64,000 nucleotides of DNA from Geodermatophilus nigrescens (GTDB lineage: Bacteria > Actinomycetota > Actinomycetes > Mycobacteriales > Geodermatophilaceae): the NCBI RefSeq assembly GCF_900129495.1, contig NZ_FQVX01000003.1:558001-622000 (forward strand), written 5' to 3'. Shown one piece after another: positions 28,019 through 37,741 of this stretch. The notes under the pieces are model-generated. The model was not told the origin of the DNA and did no database searches. It saw only the letters and a list, made by a program, of their open reading frames with translations. Position 1 is the first letter of the stretch, and each line of letters begins with the position of its first letter. Both the position numbers and the translations under genes were made by a program.

Positions 28019-30310
28019 ATGAGCAGCGTGCAGCAGGCCCTCCCCGGAACCGCCGCGCTCCAGCGTTCCGCTCCCGGCTCGGCCGGCCGGGAACTGGACC
28101 GCATGCTGGCCGGACTCAACGGTCCCCAGCGCCAGGCCGTCGTCCACGAGGGCGGCCCGCTGCTCATCGTGGCCGGCGCCGGGTCGGGCAAGACCCGCGT
28201 GCTGGCCCACCGCATCGCCTACCTCCTCGGCGCGCGCGGCGTGCAGCCCGGCGAGGTCCTGGCGATCACGTTCACCAACAAGGCCGCCGGTGAGATGAAG
28301 GAGCGGGTGGCCCAGCTCGTCGGGCCGCGCGCCCGCGCCATGTGGGTGTCCACGTTCCACTCGATGTGCGTGCGCATCCTGCGCGCCGAGGCGGCCAAGC
28401 TCGGCCTCAAGTCGTCGTTCACGATCTACGACCAGGGCGACTCGGTCCGGCTCATGACGATGGTCGCGCGCGACCTCGACCTCGACGCCAAGCGCTACCC
28501 CGGCCGCAGCCTCACCGCCCAGGTGTCGAACCTGAAGAACGAGCTCGTCGACGAGGAGTCGTTCGACCCCCAGACGGCGCCGGAGAAGGTGCTCAAGGAG
28601 GCCTACACGCTCTACCAGCGGCGGCTGCGCGAGGCGCACGCGCTGGACTTCGACGACCTGATCATGACGACGGTCAACCTGCTGCAGGCCTTCCCCGACG
28701 TCGCCGAGCACTACCGGCGCCGGTTCCGGCACGTCCTGGTCGACGAGTACCAGGACACCAACCACGCCCAGTACGTCCTGGTGCGCGAGCTGGTCGGCAC
28801 GGGGGAGGGGCCGGTCCCGCCCGGCGAGCTGTGCGTCGTCGGTGACGCCGACCAGTCGATCTACGCCTTCCGCGGCGCCACGATCCGCAACATCGACGAG
28901 TTCGAGCGCGACTACCCGCAGGCCACCACGATCCTGCTGGAGCAGAACTACCGCTCCACGCAGCGCATCCTCAAGGCCGCGAACACCGTCATCGCGAAGA
29001 ACACCGGCCGCCGTCCCAAGAACCTGTGGACCGACGCCGGTGACGGCGAGCTGATCGAGGGCTACGTCGCCGAGAACGAGCACGACGAGGCCGCCTGGGT
29101 CGCCGAGCAGATCGACGCGCTGGTCGACGAGGGGAAGGCCCGGCCCGCCGACATCGCCGTCTTCTACCGGACCAACAACGCCTCCCGGGTGTTCGAGGAG
29201 GTGTTCATCCGCGTCGGCATGCCCTACAAGGTCGTCGGCGGGGTGCGCTTCTACGAGCGCAAGGAGGTCCGCGACGCGCTGGCCTACCTGAAGGTGGTCG
29301 CCAACCCGGCCGACGTCGTCAGCCTGCGCCGCGTGATCAACACGCCCAAGCGCGGCATCGGTGACAAGGCGGAGTCCTGCGTCGAGCAGTTCGCCGACCG
29401 GGAGCGGATCGCGTTCGCGACGGCGCTGCGCCGGTGCGGGGAGATCACCACCCTGGCGCCGCGCTCGCTCAAGGCGCTGCAGGAGTTCGTGACGCTGCTG
29501 GAGGAGTTCGAGCAGCTCGTGGAGACCGGCTCCGGGCCGGCCGCGCTGCTGGAGAGCATCCTCGACCGCACCGGCTACCTCGCCGAGCTCGAGGCCAGCA
29601 CCGACCCGCAGGACGAGGGCCGCGTCGACAACCTCAACGAGCTCATCTCGGTGGCCGCCGAGTTCGAGGCCACCAACCCCGGCGGCACGGTCACCGACTT
29701 CCTCGAGCAGGTCTCGCTCGTGGCCGACGCCGACCAGGTGCCCGTCACCGGCGACGAGGCCGGCGTCGTCACGCTCATGACGCTGCACACCGCCAAGGGG
29801 CTGGAGTTCCCGGTCGTCTTCCTCACCGCGCTGGAGGACGGCGTCTTCCCGCACCTGCGCGCGCTCGGCGACCCCAAGGAGCTGGAGGAGGAGCGCCGGC
29901 TGGCCTACGTGGGCATCACGCGGGCGCAGCAGCGGCTGTTCCTCTCCCGCGCCACGGTGCGCACGAGCTGGGGCCAGCCGGCCTACAACCCGCCGTCGCG
30001 CTTCCTCGACGAGCTGCCGGGCGACACCGTCCACTGGGCGCGCACCGACCCGACGCCGGCGCCGAGCACCGGGTCCGCGCAGCAGCGGGTGGCGGCCACG
30101 GGCCTGTCCACCGGCGGCCTGCGCGGCGGTCGCGGCAACCGGGCGGTGATCTCCGTCGAGGTCGGCGACCGGGTCAGCCACGACGCGTTCGGCCTGGGCA
30201 CCGTCGTCGAGGTCAACGGAGTGGGGGAGAAGGCGCAGGCCACGGTCGACTTCGGCTCCGGCGGCACCAAGCGCCTCGTCCTGCGCTACGCCCCGCTCGT
30301 CAAGCTCTAG
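28019..30310 (+). CDS. pcrA: ATP-dependent DNA helicase PcrA/UvrD (UvrD1)
   Basis: A 763-residue superfamily 1A helicase for DNA repair and replication. Motifs in order: Q-motif LNGPQRQAV, Walker A GAGSGKTR, Ia ITFTNKAAGEM, II VDEYQDTN, III GDADQSIYAFRGA, IV QNYRST, V TLHTAKGLEF, VI VGITRAQQRLFLSR. The C-terminal ~60 residues (GDRVSHDAFGLGTVVEV and on) form the Tudor-like fold that binds RNA polymerase in PcrA. The mycobacterial counterpart UvrD1 interacts with Ku. It lies divergent from chorismate mutase, as in Rv0949. Confidence 0.97.
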   Translation: MSSVQQALPGTAALQRSAPGSAGRELDRMLAGLNGPQRQAVVHEGGPLLIVAGAGSGKTRVLAHRIAYLLGARGVQPGEVLAITFTNKAAGEMKERVAQLVGPRARAMWVSTFHSMCVRILRAEAAKLGLKSSFTIYDQGDSVRLMTMVARDLDLDAKRYPGRSLTAQVSNLKNELVDEESFDPQTAPEKVLKEAYTLYQRRLREAHALDFDDLIMTTVNLLQAFPDVAEHYRRRFRHVLVDEYQDTNHAQYVLVRELVGTGEGPVPPGELCVVGDADQSIYAFRGATIRNIDEFERDYPQATTILLEQNYRSTQRILKAANTVIAKNTGRRPKNLWTDAGDGELIEGYVAENEHDEAAWVAEQIDALVDEGKARPADIAVFYRTNNASRVFEEVFIRVGMPYKVVGGVRFYERKEVRDALAYLKVVANPADVVSLRRVINTPKRGIGDKAESCVEQFADRERIAFATALRRCGEITTLAPRSLKALQEFVTLLEEFEQLVETGSGPAALLESILDRTGYLAELEASTDPQDEGRVDNLNELISVAAEFEATNPGGTVTDFLEQVSLVADADQVPVTGDEAGVVTLMTLHTAKGLEFPVVFLTALEDGVFPHLRALGDPKELEEERRLAYVGITRAQQRLFLSRATVRTSWGQPAYNPPSRFLDELPGDTVHWARTDPTPAPSTGSAQQRVAATGLSTGGLRGGRGNRAVISVEVGDRVSHDAFGLGTVVEVNGVGEKAQATVDFGSGGTKRLVLRYAPLVKL

Positions 30311-30382
30311 CGGCGGGCGTCCGCCGCACCTCCTGGGGTGTCCCTCGTCCTCCCGGGGTCCTGCGGGGCTCCGGGGGCGCGG

Positions 30383-30428
30383 GCAACGCCCCAGGAGCGG
30401 CGCAGTGCCGGCGTTCCTGGGGCGTTGC
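30383..30428. terminator. bidirectional terminator between pcrA and the M23 gene
   Basis: GCAACGCCCCAGGA and TCCTGGGGCGTTGC form a perfect 14-bp stem around an 18-base loop between convergent stops at 30310 and 30475. Confidence 0.78.
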
Positions 30429-30474
30429 GGGTGCTGCAGGGCCGGCGATCCGCGAGGAACACCGGCAACGGAGA

Positions 30475-31389
30475 TCAGATGGCGACGCCGCGGTCGGCGA
30501 GCCACTCCTCGGGGTCGATCGGGCGGCCGGTCATGCCGCCGCGGTGGATCTCGTAGTGCAGGTGCGGCCCGGTCGACTGGCCCTCGTTGCCGACCTTCGC
30601 GATCTGGTCGCCGGCGTGCACGATGTCGCCGGCCGAGACGTCGTAGTAGCGCATGTGCCCGTAGATGTGCACGTTGCCGTCGGCGTCCTGGATGTAGACG
30701 GCGTTGCCGTAGCCCGACGCGCGCCCGGCGCGCAGCACGACGCCGTCGGTGGCCGAGTAGATCGGCGTGCCCAGCGGGGCGGCGAGGTCGAGGCCCCAGT
30801 GCATGGAGCCCCAGCGCTGGCAGAAGCAGGTGGTCATGCGACCCGACGTCGGCAGCACGGTCTCCGGCTCGCGGGCCGCGCGGGAGGCGGCCAGCTCGGA
30901 CAGCCGGACGGCGGCCTCGGCCTCGGTGATCCCGCGACGGGCGCCGGCCTCGTCCAGGCCGCCGGAGAAGCCGATGTCGGCGGCGCCCAGGCCGTAGTCG
31001 GCGGCGCTCGCGGTGACCGGCTGCGGCTCGTTGCCGGTGAAGGTCGGGACGGCGGCCACGAGCGCACCGGCGACCAGCGCGCCGAGCCACATGCCGCCGC
31101 GGCGGCCGGGAGGACGGCGGACGGCGAGGCGCGCGGCCGGCTCGGCGGACCGGGCGGGCCCAGCAGCGGGCTCGGCGGCCGGCGCCGGGGTGGCGGGAGC
31201 GGCGGGAGAGGTGACCGGCGCGGCCGGGGCGGGAACGGCGGGAGCGGAGGCGGTCGCGGGCGACACGGCCGGGACGGACGCCGTGCGCGGCGGCGGCACC
31301 GCGGCCACCGGGCGCAGGCCCGGGATGCGGCCGGTCGCCTCCAGCTCGGCCGACGCGCGGCCGGCGGCAGGCTCGAGGAGCGCGGTCAC
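30475..31389 (-). CDS. M23 family metallopeptidase (membrane-anchored)
   Basis: A 304-residue peptidoglycan peptidase. A Pro/Ala-rich cytosolic start (~95 residues) precedes one membrane helix (MWLGALVAGALVAAVPTF). The LytM/M23 domain (residues ~185-300) has zinc ligands in HWGLDLAAPLG and GPHLHYEIH, so catalysis looks intact. GTG 31389 follows AAGGGGA by about 6 bases. It faces pcrA convergently, matching Rv0950c in mycobacteria. The 188-bp upstream region shows no riboswitch I recognise. Cell-wall remodelling is inferred. Confidence 0.9.
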   Translation of the reverse strand: MTALLEPAAGRASAELEATGRIPGLRPVAAVPPPRTASVPAVSPATASAPAVPAPAAPVTSPAAPATPAPAAEPAAGPARSAEPAARLAVRRPPGRRGGMWLGALVAGALVAAVPTFTGNEPQPVTASAADYGLGAADIGFSGGLDEAGARRGITEAEAAVRLSELAASRAAREPETVLPTSGRMTTCFCQRWGSMHWGLDLAAPLGTPIYSATDGVVLRAGRASGYGNAVYIQDADGNVHIYGHMRYYDVSAGDIVHAGDQIAKVGNEGQSTGPHLHYEIHRGGMTGRPIDPEEWLADRGVAI

Positions 31390-31577
31390 GCAGATCCCCT
31401 TCGTCTCCGCTCCCGGGACCACGAGGTGCAGCGGTCCGTCGGGTGAGCGACGGCGGTGGAGGCGTCCAGTGGACGCCCGCCGGTGGGTACCGGCGCCGTG
31501 ATCGGACCGTAACGTTCCGTCAGTCCGTACCGCGGTAGGCGACGCTGCGTGTCGCCATGTCTCCCGAGGGTGACCGG

Positions 31578-32474
31578 TCAGGCGACGGCGGCCGCGACGT
31601 CCATCGGCGTCGCGACGGGGCGCAGGCCGGCGAGGGTGGCCGCGACCTCGTCGACGACGACCCGGGAGAACGGCAGCGTCATGTGCCCGAGGCCCCGCAC
31701 GAGCACGTTGCGCGCCCGCAGGTCGGGGTGGTCGCACCGGCCGTTGCGCGTGGGGATGACCAGCTGGTCGAGGTCGCTGTAGACGGCGGTCATCCGGGTG
31801 TCCCACTGCGGCGCGGGCGCGGCGAGCTCCTCGAGCACCGCCGACCCCGGGCGCAGCTGGCGGACCATCGGCGTCGGCAGCAGGTGGGCCAGCACCGACC
31901 CGCCGTGCGGGGTGCCCAGCGTCGTCAGCGACTCCACGCGCCGCCCGCCGCCCTGCAGCTGGACGTAGTGGCGGGCGATGAGGCCGCCCAGGCTGTGCCC
32001 GACGACGTGCACCCGGTCGTGCCCGGTCTGCGCGCAGATCCGCTCGACGTGCTCGCCGAGGTCACGGGCGCCCTCGGCCACGTCGCCGAGCAGCGGGCTG
32101 TAGTTCCAGGTGCACACCTGCGCGAAGCCGCGCCGGCGCAGGCCACGGCGCATCAGGGTGAAGATCGAGCGGTTGTCGACCAGGCCGTGCACCAGCAGCA
32201 CCGGGATGCGGGCGGCCAGGGGGTCGGCGGCGAACAGGGCCCGGACCGACGGCGACTGCTCGCCCGGGCGGCAGCGGACGTCGGGACGCAGCGCCTCGGT
32301 GCGCGTACCGAGCGGGTACATGAGCACGTGGGCGCCGACCCAGGCCAGCTCGGCGATGCCGCCGGTCACCGTGGCCGGCGTCGCCAGCGCCCGCAGCACG
32401 CCCCGTGGCGTCCCGGAGGAGACCTCGCCCGTGTGCGACTCTGGACCGGGCCCCCGATAACCGGTCGTGCGCAT
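31578..32474 (-). CDS. lipase/esterase-like alpha/beta hydrolase
   Basis: A 298-residue hydrolase. PVLLVHGLVDNRSIF is the oxyanion strand, VHVVGHSLGGLIARHYVQ the Ser nucleophile elbow, and GLGHMTLPFS the catalytic His region. Asp is probably in YSDLDQLVIP. The pattern resembles bacterial triacylglycerol lipases (LipA/EstB type), but no clear export signal precedes the domain. The ATG has a GGAGGA site. It is divergent from a membrane-protein gene, with a CRP-like box about 110 bases upstream. Confidence 0.82.
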   Translation of the reverse strand: MRTTGYRGPGPESHTGEVSSGTPRGVLRALATPATVTGGIAELAWVGAHVLMYPLGTRTEALRPDVRCRPGEQSPSVRALFAADPLAARIPVLLVHGLVDNRSIFTLMRRGLRRRGFAQVCTWNYSPLLGDVAEGARDLGEHVERICAQTGHDRVHVVGHSLGGLIARHYVQLQGGGRRVESLTTLGTPHGGSVLAHLLPTPMVRQLRPGSAVLEELAAPAPQWDTRMTAVYSDLDQLVIPTRNGRCDHPDLRARNVLVRGLGHMTLPFSRVVVDEVAATLAGLRPVATPMDVAAAVA

Positions 32475-32582
32475 GGACAGGTCCTCCCGTCTGTCGGCCA
32501 CCGGCCTGGTCCAGGGACCTGGGTCCCGTCGGCGGCCGGAGCACCACTGCTGTGCTCCGTTCACCTGACGGTAATGCCCGTG

Positions 32583-32598
32583 TGTGGCCACGGTCACA
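32583..32598. promoter_or_regulatory. CRP/GlxR-like box upstream of lipase and membrane-protein genes
   Basis: TGTGG-CCACGG-TCACA matches TGTGA-N6-TCACA at 9 of 10 positions, in the 242-bp divergent gap (109 bases before the lipase ATG and 119 before GTG 32717). Confidence 0.55.
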
Positions 32599-32716
32599 CG
32601 ACGAGCGCCGCGTCTCGACGAGATCGAGGCCGGATCGCAACACATCTCGACGAAGACGCGATGACACGACCGCGACGATCACAGGACGACGATCGGATCG
32701 CGACGAAGGGGGAACC

Positions 32717-33790
32717 GTGGCCGGCCGCGACCGCTCCGCCCGTGACGACCGCACGCGCGGCGCCACCGCCCGGCGCGCCGCCTCCGCCGACGGCCCCGGA
32801 CGGCGCGGCACCGGCAACCGGCCCGCCGGGGACCGCCGGACGCCGCGCACCCCCGCCGCCCCCGTCCCCGCCGACGGGCTGGTGGTCGGCGACGTCCCGC
32901 CGGTCGCCCGCGCCGCCGGTGTCGCGCTCGTGCTGGCCGGCCTGGCCGGGATCGCCGCGCTGTTCCCGTCCTACCTCGTCGTCGGCGGGCAGGAGCTCGT
33001 CCTCGGCCGCGGCCTCGGCGCCGTCCTCGTGGGCCTGCTCGTCCCGGTGGCGTCGATCGCCGTCGGTGCGGGCCTCGCTGCCGGCCGCGTGCCGCGCCTG
33101 GGGCTGGCCTACGCCGGGGTCGGCGGCGCGCTGGCCCTGGGCTCGCTGCTCATCGAGGTCTACCGCGGCAGCAGCTCCACCGTGCGCCCGGGCATCGAGG
33201 TGCTCGCGGGGGAGCGGGTGCTCACCAGCTCCGTGACCACCGGCGCCGGCTGGTGGCTCTCGGTCGCCGCGCTCGCCCTGACCGTGCTCGCCGGCGCCCT
33301 CGCCGCCGCGTCGTGGGGCCGCACCGTCATGGAGGACCGCGGCGCGCTCGACCCCGCCCGCCCCGGGCTCGCCGGCGCCGCGGTGCTGCTCGGCGTCCTC
33401 ACCGTGCTGTGCCTGGCGCTGCCCGCCGCCGACGTCCCCGACCGGCTCGTCGACGACCCCTCCACCGGCCTCGAGGTCGTCGTCGAGCAGCAGGGACCGC
33501 AGGCGCTGCTCGAGCGGCCCGGCCTCGCCCTCCTCGGCGGCCTGCTGCTCGCCGGCGCCGTCGTCCTCGCCTCGGTGCTCGCGCCCTCGCTGCGCCCGCG
33601 GCTGGCCGCCGTCGGTGGCCTGCTGGCCGTCGCGGTGACCGTGCTCGCCGCCGCCCTCGCGGGCCTGCGCGACGCCGTCACCTCCGACGACCTCGAGTGG
33701 ACGGTCCCCGGCGCCGGCCTGCTCGCCGCCGGCCTGGGCTACGCGCTGCTCACCGTGCTGGCCTGGCGGCTGCGCCGCGCCGCCGCGTGA
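32717..33790 (+). CDS. multi-pass membrane protein of unknown function
   Basis: A 357-residue protein with a basic, low-complexity N-terminal ~60 residues, then about eight hydrophobic helices (for example [20 protein letters not shown] and [17 protein letters not shown]). A ~25-residue polar extracytoplasmic loop, [20 protein letters not shown], is followed by a second loop near residue 240. No family was recognised. AAGGGGG precedes the GTG. Its stop overlaps the start of a degenerate B12-domain gene (GTGA), and both lie directly upstream of sucC. A link with central metabolism is only positional. Confidence 0.75.
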   Translation: MAGRDRSARDDRTRGATARRAASADGPGRRGTGNRPAGDRRTPRTPAAPVPADGLVVGDVPPVARAAGVALVLAGLAGIAALFPSYLVVGGQELVLGRGLGAVLVGLLVPVASIAVGAGLAAGRVPRLGLAYAGVGGALALGSLLIEVYRGSSSTVRPGIEVLAGERVLTSSVTTGAGWWLSVAALALTVLAGALAAASWGRTVMEDRGALDPARPGLAGAAVLLGVLTVLCLALPAADVPDRLVDDPSTGLEVVVEQQGPQALLERPGLALLGGLLLAGAVVLASVLAPSLRPRLAAVGGLLAVAVTVLAAALAGLRDAVTSDDLEWTVPGAGLLAAGLGYALLTVLAWRLRRAAA

Positions 33791-34146
33791 CCCCGGTCGA
33801 GCGGCTGCGCGTCGTCGTCGCCGGCCCGGACGGGCAGGACGACCCGCGGGCGGTCGCGCTCGCGCGGGCGCTGCGCGACGCCGGGGCCGAGGTCGTCCTC
33901 ACCGGCGTGCCCGCGTCGCCGGACCGGCTGGCCGCCACCGTCGTCCAGGAGGACGCCGACGCCGTCGGCCTCGCCGGCGCGCCTCCCCGGCTGCTCGCCG
34001 GGCTGCTCGGCCGGCTGGCCGGCGACGGCGCCGACGACGTGACCGTCTTCGTCCTCGGCGACGACGGCGAGCCGCCCGCCGGCGTCCTCCGGTTCCCCGA
34101 CGGCACCCCACCCGACGACGTCGTCGCAGCGCTGCGGCGCGCCTGA
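33787..34146 (+). CDS. small protein resembling a cobalamin-binding domain, ligand His lost
   Basis: A 119-residue Rossmann-like protein resembling the B12-binding domain of methylmalonyl-CoA mutase: [20 protein letters not shown], then [18 protein letters not shown] and a C-terminal helix. The canonical DGHDRG that supplies the cobalt-ligating His is DGQDDP here, with Gln17 in place of His. Base-off cobalamin binding is therefore unlikely. It is coupled to the upstream membrane protein and precedes sucC by 104 bases. It may be a regulatory or structural remnant of the mutase domain. The function is unknown. Confidence 0.72.
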   Translation: MTPVERLRVVVAGPDGQDDPRAVALARALRDAGAEVVLTGVPASPDRLAATVVQEDADAVGLAGAPPRLLAGLLGRLAGDGADDVTVFVLGDDGEPPAGVLRFPDGTPPDDVVAALRRA

Positions 34147-34236
34147 CCTGCGGGCCCGGCCGGGAGGCCCACCCGGGAGCATGTGACCCCGCGCACGGCA
34201 CCCACCGCCGGTGCGGCAGGCCGGTTTCACGGGGGC

Positions 34237-34242
34237 TACGGT
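34237..34242 (+). promoter_or_regulatory. predicted -10 element of sucC (leaderless type)
   Basis: TACGGT lies 8 bases before the sucC GTG, without a ribosome site. A weak CRP-like half site (TGTGA at 34182) lies upstream. Confidence 0.4.
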
Positions 34243-34250
34243 GCCTGTCC

Positions 34251-35411
34251 GTGGATCTCTTCGAGTACCAGGCGCGTGACCTGCTGGCCTCGCACGGCGT
34301 GCCCGTGCTCCCCGGCGGCGTCGCCGAGACACCCGAGCAGGCCGAGGCGATCGCCCGCGAGATCGGGCAGACCGTCGTCGTCAAGGCGCAGGTCAAGACC
34401 GGCGGGCGCGGCAAGGCGGGCGGCGTCAAGCTGGCCGACAACGCGGAGGACGCCAAGGCGCGCGCCCAGGACATCCTCGGGCTGGACATCAAGGGGCACG
34501 TCACCCACAAGGTGATGGTGGCCCAGGCCAGCGACATCGCCGAGGAGTACTACTTCTCCTACCTGCTCGACCGGTCCAACCGCACCTTCCTGGCCATGGC
34601 CAGCGTCGAGGGCGGCATGGAGATCGAGCAGCTCGCCGTCGAGCGCCCCGAGGCCCTCGCCCGGATCCCGGTCGACGCCGGCAAGGGCGTCGACGAGGCC
34701 AAGGCCGCCGAGATCGTCGACGCCGCCGGGTTCGCCCCCGAGGTGCGCGACCAGGTGATCGCCATCGCCGTGCAGCTGTGGGAGGTCTTCAGCAAGGAGG
34801 ACGCCACGCTCGTCGAGGTCAACCCGCTGGCCAAGGCGCCCGACGGCACCGTCCTCGCGCTCGACGCGAAGGTCACCCTCGACGAGAACGCCGCCTTCCG
34901 GCACGCCGAGCACGCCGAGCTCGCGGACACCGCCGCCGCCGACCCGCTCGAGGCGCGCGCCAAGGAGAAGGACCTCAACTACGTCAAGCTCGAGGGCGAG
35001 GTCGGGATCATCGGAAACGGTGCCGGCCTGGTCATGAGCACCCTCGACGTCGTCGCCTACGCCGGTGAGGAGTTCGGCGGCGTCAAGCCGGCCAACTTCC
35101 TCGACATCGGCGGCGGCGCCTCGGCGGAGGTCATGGCCAACGGCCTGGAGATCATCCTCTCCGACCCGGCCGTGAAGAGCGTCTTCGTCAACGTCTTCGG
35201 CGGGATCACCGCCTGCGACGCCGTGGCCAACGGCATCGTCTCCGCCCTCGGCATCCTCGGCGACGAGGCGACCAAGCCGCTGGTCGTCCGGCTCGACGGC
35301 AACAACGTCGAGGAGGGCCGCCGGATCCTCGCCGAGGCCAACCACCCGCTGGTGACCGTGGTCGACACGATGGACGGCGCCGCGCGCCGGGCCGCCGAGC
35401 TCGCCGCCTGA
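34251..35411 (+). CDS. sucC: succinyl-CoA synthetase beta subunit
   Basis: A 386-residue ATP-grasp subunit of succinate-CoA ligase (TCA cycle; succinyl-CoA + ADP/GDP + Pi to succinate + NTP). It starts [37 protein letters not shown] is the nucleotide-grasp loop, and the C-terminal [10 protein letters not shown] and VFGGITACD form the CoA/phosphohistidine contact. The length is typical. It is followed after 33 bases by sucD. The GTG is placed behind a -10-like TACGGT. Confidence 0.97.
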   Translation: MDLFEYQARDLLASHGVPVLPGGVAETPEQAEAIAREIGQTVVVKAQVKTGGRGKAGGVKLADNAEDAKARAQDILGLDIKGHVTHKVMVAQASDIAEEYYFSYLLDRSNRTFLAMASVEGGMEIEQLAVERPEALARIPVDAGKGVDEAKAAEIVDAAGFAPEVRDQVIAIAVQLWEVFSKEDATLVEVNPLAKAPDGTVLALDAKVTLDENAAFRHAEHAELADTAAADPLEARAKEKDLNYVKLEGEVGIIGNGAGLVMSTLDVVAYAGEEFGGVKPANFLDIGGGASAEVMANGLEIILSDPAVKSVFVNVFGGITACDAVANGIVSALGILGDEATKPLVVRLDGNNVEEGRRILAEANHPLVTVVDTMDGAARRAAELAA

Positions 35412-35444
35412 TCGCCGTCCCGACTCCCGACAGGACCTGAAGAG

Positions 35445-36323
35445 ATGTCGATCTTCCTCAACGAGAACAGCAAGGTCATCGTCCAGGGCATGACCGGCTC
35501 GGAGGGCAGCAAGCACACGCAGCGCATGCTGGCCTCCGGCACCGCGATCGTCGGCGGCGTGAACCCCCGCAAGGCCGGCACCAGCGTCGACTTCGAGGGC
35601 GCCAGCGTGCCGGTGTTCGGCGGCGTCGCCGAGGCGATGAAGGAGACGGGCGCCGACGTCAGCGTCATCTTCGTGCCCCCGCCGTTCGCCAAGGCGGCGG
35701 TCATCGAGGCGATCGACGCCCAGATCGGGCTCGCCGTCGTCATCACCGAGGGCATCCCGGTGCACGACTCGACCGCCTTCTGGGCGCACGCCCAGGGCAG
35801 CTCGACGCGGATCATCGGCCCGAACTGCCCGGGCCTGATCAGCCCCGGGCGCTCGAACGCCGGCATCATCCCGGCCAACATCACCCAGCAGGGCAAGATC
35901 GGGCTGGTCAGCAAGTCCGGCACGCTGACCTACCAGATGATGTACGAGCTCCGGGACATCGGTTTCTCCACCGCCATCGGCATCGGCGGCGACCCGGTCA
36001 TCGGCACCACGCACATCGACGCGCTGCAGGCCTTCCAGGACGACCCGGAGACCGAGGCCATCGTGATGATCGGCGAGATCGGTGGCGACGCCGAGGAGCG
36101 CGCGGCCGACTTCATCAAGGCCAACGTCACCAAGCCCGTCGTCGGCTACGTCGCGGGCTTCACCGCCCCCGAGGGCAAGACGATGGGCCACGCCGGCGCG
36201 ATCGTGTCCGGCTCGGCAGGCACCGCGCAGGCGAAGAAGGAGGCCCTCGAGGCCGCCGGCGTCGGCGTCGGCAAGACGCCGTCGGAGACCGCCCGCCTCA
36301 TGCGGGAGCTCGTCGGCGCCTGA
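35445..36323 (+). CDS. sucD: succinyl-CoA synthetase alpha subunit
   Basis: A 292-residue CoA-binding subunit. It starts [20 protein letters not shown], with [10 protein letters not shown] as the CoA loop. The phosphorylated His is in [15 protein letters not shown] near residue 246. It forms the SucCD heterodimer with the upstream gene. The ribosome site is weak (GGACC/GAAGAG). A strong terminator hairpin follows 14 bases after the stop. Confidence 0.97.
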   Translation: MSIFLNENSKVIVQGMTGSEGSKHTQRMLASGTAIVGGVNPRKAGTSVDFEGASVPVFGGVAEAMKETGADVSVIFVPPPFAKAAVIEAIDAQIGLAVVITEGIPVHDSTAFWAHAQGSSTRIIGPNCPGLISPGRSNAGIIPANITQQGKIGLVSKSGTLTYQMMYELRDIGFSTAIGIGGDPVIGTTHIDALQAFQDDPETEAIVMIGEIGGDAEERAADFIKANVTKPVVGYVAGFTAPEGKTMGHAGAIVSGSAGTAQAKKEALEAAGVGVGKTPSETARLMRELVGA

Positions 36324-36336
36324 CCGCCATCCCCGC

Positions 36337-36374
36337 GAACTGCCCCGGCCCCTGTCCAGGAGCCGGGGCAGTTC
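36337..36374 (+). terminator. terminator of sucCD
   Basis: GAACTGCCCCGGC and GCCGGGGCAGTTC form a perfect 13-bp stem with a 12-base loop, followed by CGTTCGTCGG. Confidence 0.85.
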
Positions 36375-36513
36375 CGTTCGTCGGGGCCCCGTCGCGGCCC
36401 GGTCACGATCCCGCCCCTTCGTGGGGAGGCGTGGGCGTGGCGGGGTTGCAGCCCCGCGACGGCGGGGGAGAGCATCCGCGACGCCGTACCCAGGAACGAG
36501 AGAGAGCCGAACC

Positions 36514-37593
36514 ATGACGTCCAGTCAGCCGCCGCAGCAGCCCGGGGGCCCCGGCCAGCCGGGTCCGGGCGGCCAGCCGGGGTACGGGCAGCAGCCGCCG
36601 CCGCCGTACGGCGCCCCCCAGGGTCAGCCCGCGTACGGCCAGCAGCCGTACGGGCAGCAGGCGCCCTACGGCCAGCAGTCCCCCTACGGGCAGCAGCCGC
36701 CGTACGGCGCGCCCCAGGGGCAGCCCCCGTACGGCCAGCAGCCCCAGGGCCCGTACGGCCAGCAGCCGCCCTACGGCCAGCCGTGGGGGCAGCCCCCGCG
36801 CCCGGCGGGCGCAGGCCTCGACCTCAAGCGCCTCAAGGTGGCCGACTACGTCGTCGCCGCCGGTGCGCTGCTGTTCCTCGTCCTGGCGATCCTGCCGTGG
36901 ATCGACTTCGACGACAGCTACTTCTCCACCGACTACAACGTGAACGGCTTCTCGTTCAGCGGCCTGGTCACCTTCAGCTTCATCCTGCTGCTGGCGGCGG
37001 CCGTCTGGGCGCTGCTGCCGGCGGTCACCGAGCTGCGCCTGGGCTTCCCGCGCAGCTGGGTCACCGTGGCGCTGGCCGGGCTCGCGCTGCTGCTCACGCT
37101 GATCGCCTGGATCCAGACCTTCGACTGGGAGTTCAGCCTGGTCGGGCTGCTCGCGCTGCTGGTGACCGCCGCGGTCACCGCCGTCGCCGTCCTGCGGCTG
37201 ATCCCGGAGCTGCGCAACCGCCCGGCGCTCCCCGGTGCCGTCGCCGGGGCCGCCCAGTGGGCCAACCAGCAGGCGCCGGAGTTCGGCCAGCACGGCTCGT
37301 CCACCAACCCCGGCCCGCCCGCGTCCTCCGGGCAGCCCGGCCCCTACGGCCAGCCGCAGCCGTACGGCCAGCCGCAGCCCTACGGGCAGCCCCAGCCCTA
37401 CGGCCAGCCGGGGCAGTACGGCCAGCCGGCCCCCTACGGCCAGCCGGGCCAGCAGTGGGGGCAGCCGCAGCCGGGCCAGCAGCCGGGCCAGCAGCACGGC
37501 CAGCACGGCGCCCAGCCCGCCACCCCGTCCCCGGCCACCGACCCGGGCCGGCAGCCCGGCGGCTCGAGCGCCTCGGGCCAGGGCCAGCCCTGA
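36514..37593 (+). CDS. PYGQ-repeat membrane protein (DUF5336-like, Rv0954 type)
   Basis: A 359-residue protein. The first ~105 residues are Gln/Pro/Gly/Tyr-rich with repeated PYGQQ and PYGAPQGQP units. Four membrane helices follow ([20 protein letters not shown] onward) to about residue 235, then a second repeat tail of PYGQPQ units. The layout and the sucCD-PerM-purNH context match the mycobacterial 34-kDa antigen homologue Rv0954. The role is unknown. The Tyr/Gln-rich tails resemble low-complexity interaction regions and may be cytosolic scaffolds at the division site, which is inference. Confidence 0.82.
   Translation: MTSSQPPQQPGGPGQPGPGGQPGYGQQPPPPYGAPQGQPAYGQQPYGQQAPYGQQSPYGQQPPYGAPQGQPPYGQQPQGPYGQQPPYGQPWGQPPRPAGAGLDLKRLKVADYVVAAGALLFLVLAILPWIDFDDSYFSTDYNVNGFSFSGLVTFSFILLLAAAVWALLPAVTELRLGFPRSWVTVALAGLALLLTLIAWIQTFDWEFSLVGLLALLVTAAVTAVAVLRLIPELRNRPALPGAVAGAAQWANQQAPEFGQHGSSTNPGPPASSGQPGPYGQPQPYGQPQPYGQPQPYGQPGQYGQPAPYGQPGQQWGQPQPGQQPGQQHGQHGAQPATPSPATDPGRQPGGSSASGQGQP
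37339..37455 (+). repeat. in-frame tandem repeat encoding PYGQPQ units
   Basis: Successive copies of an 18-base unit (ccc-tac-ggc-cag-ccg-cag with third-base variation) encode four near-identical hexapeptides followed by diverged ones. A related repeat encodes the N-terminal PYGQQ region at about 36590-36790. Copy number may vary between strains. Confidence 0.7.
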
Positions 37594-37637
37594 GCTGAGC
37601 GCGCACGCGAGCACCGCGTCCCCGGACGCACCCGTCC

Positions 37638-37675
37638 CGACGAGGGCCGGCGGCACCCGCCGCCGGCCCTCGTCG
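37638..37675. terminator. terminator after the PYGQ-repeat gene
   Basis: CGACGAGGGCCGGCGG and CCGCCGGCCCTCGTCG form a perfect 16-bp stem with a 6-base loop. Confidence 0.85.
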
Positions 37676-37741
37676 GCGTCCGGGACCCGGTCCCGGCGCG
37701 TGCGACCGGCGTCCGGCCGCCGCGCTTGCGACAGTGGGGAC

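Noticed and set aside
31390..31577. A c-di-AMP (ydaO-type) riboswitch upstream of the M23 peptidase
   Set aside because: Such elements often precede cell-wall hydrolases in actinobacteria, but the conserved GGG/GAA-rich core segments were not found on the relevant strand.
33540..33790. Cobalamin riboswitch near the B12-domain-like gene
   Set aside because: The gene is translationally coupled inside an operon and no B12-box-like sequence was seen.
34182..34197. Possible CRP-like site upstream of sucC
   Set aside because: TGTGA-CCCCGC-GCACG matches only one half site; too weak to list with the four 9/10 boxes.
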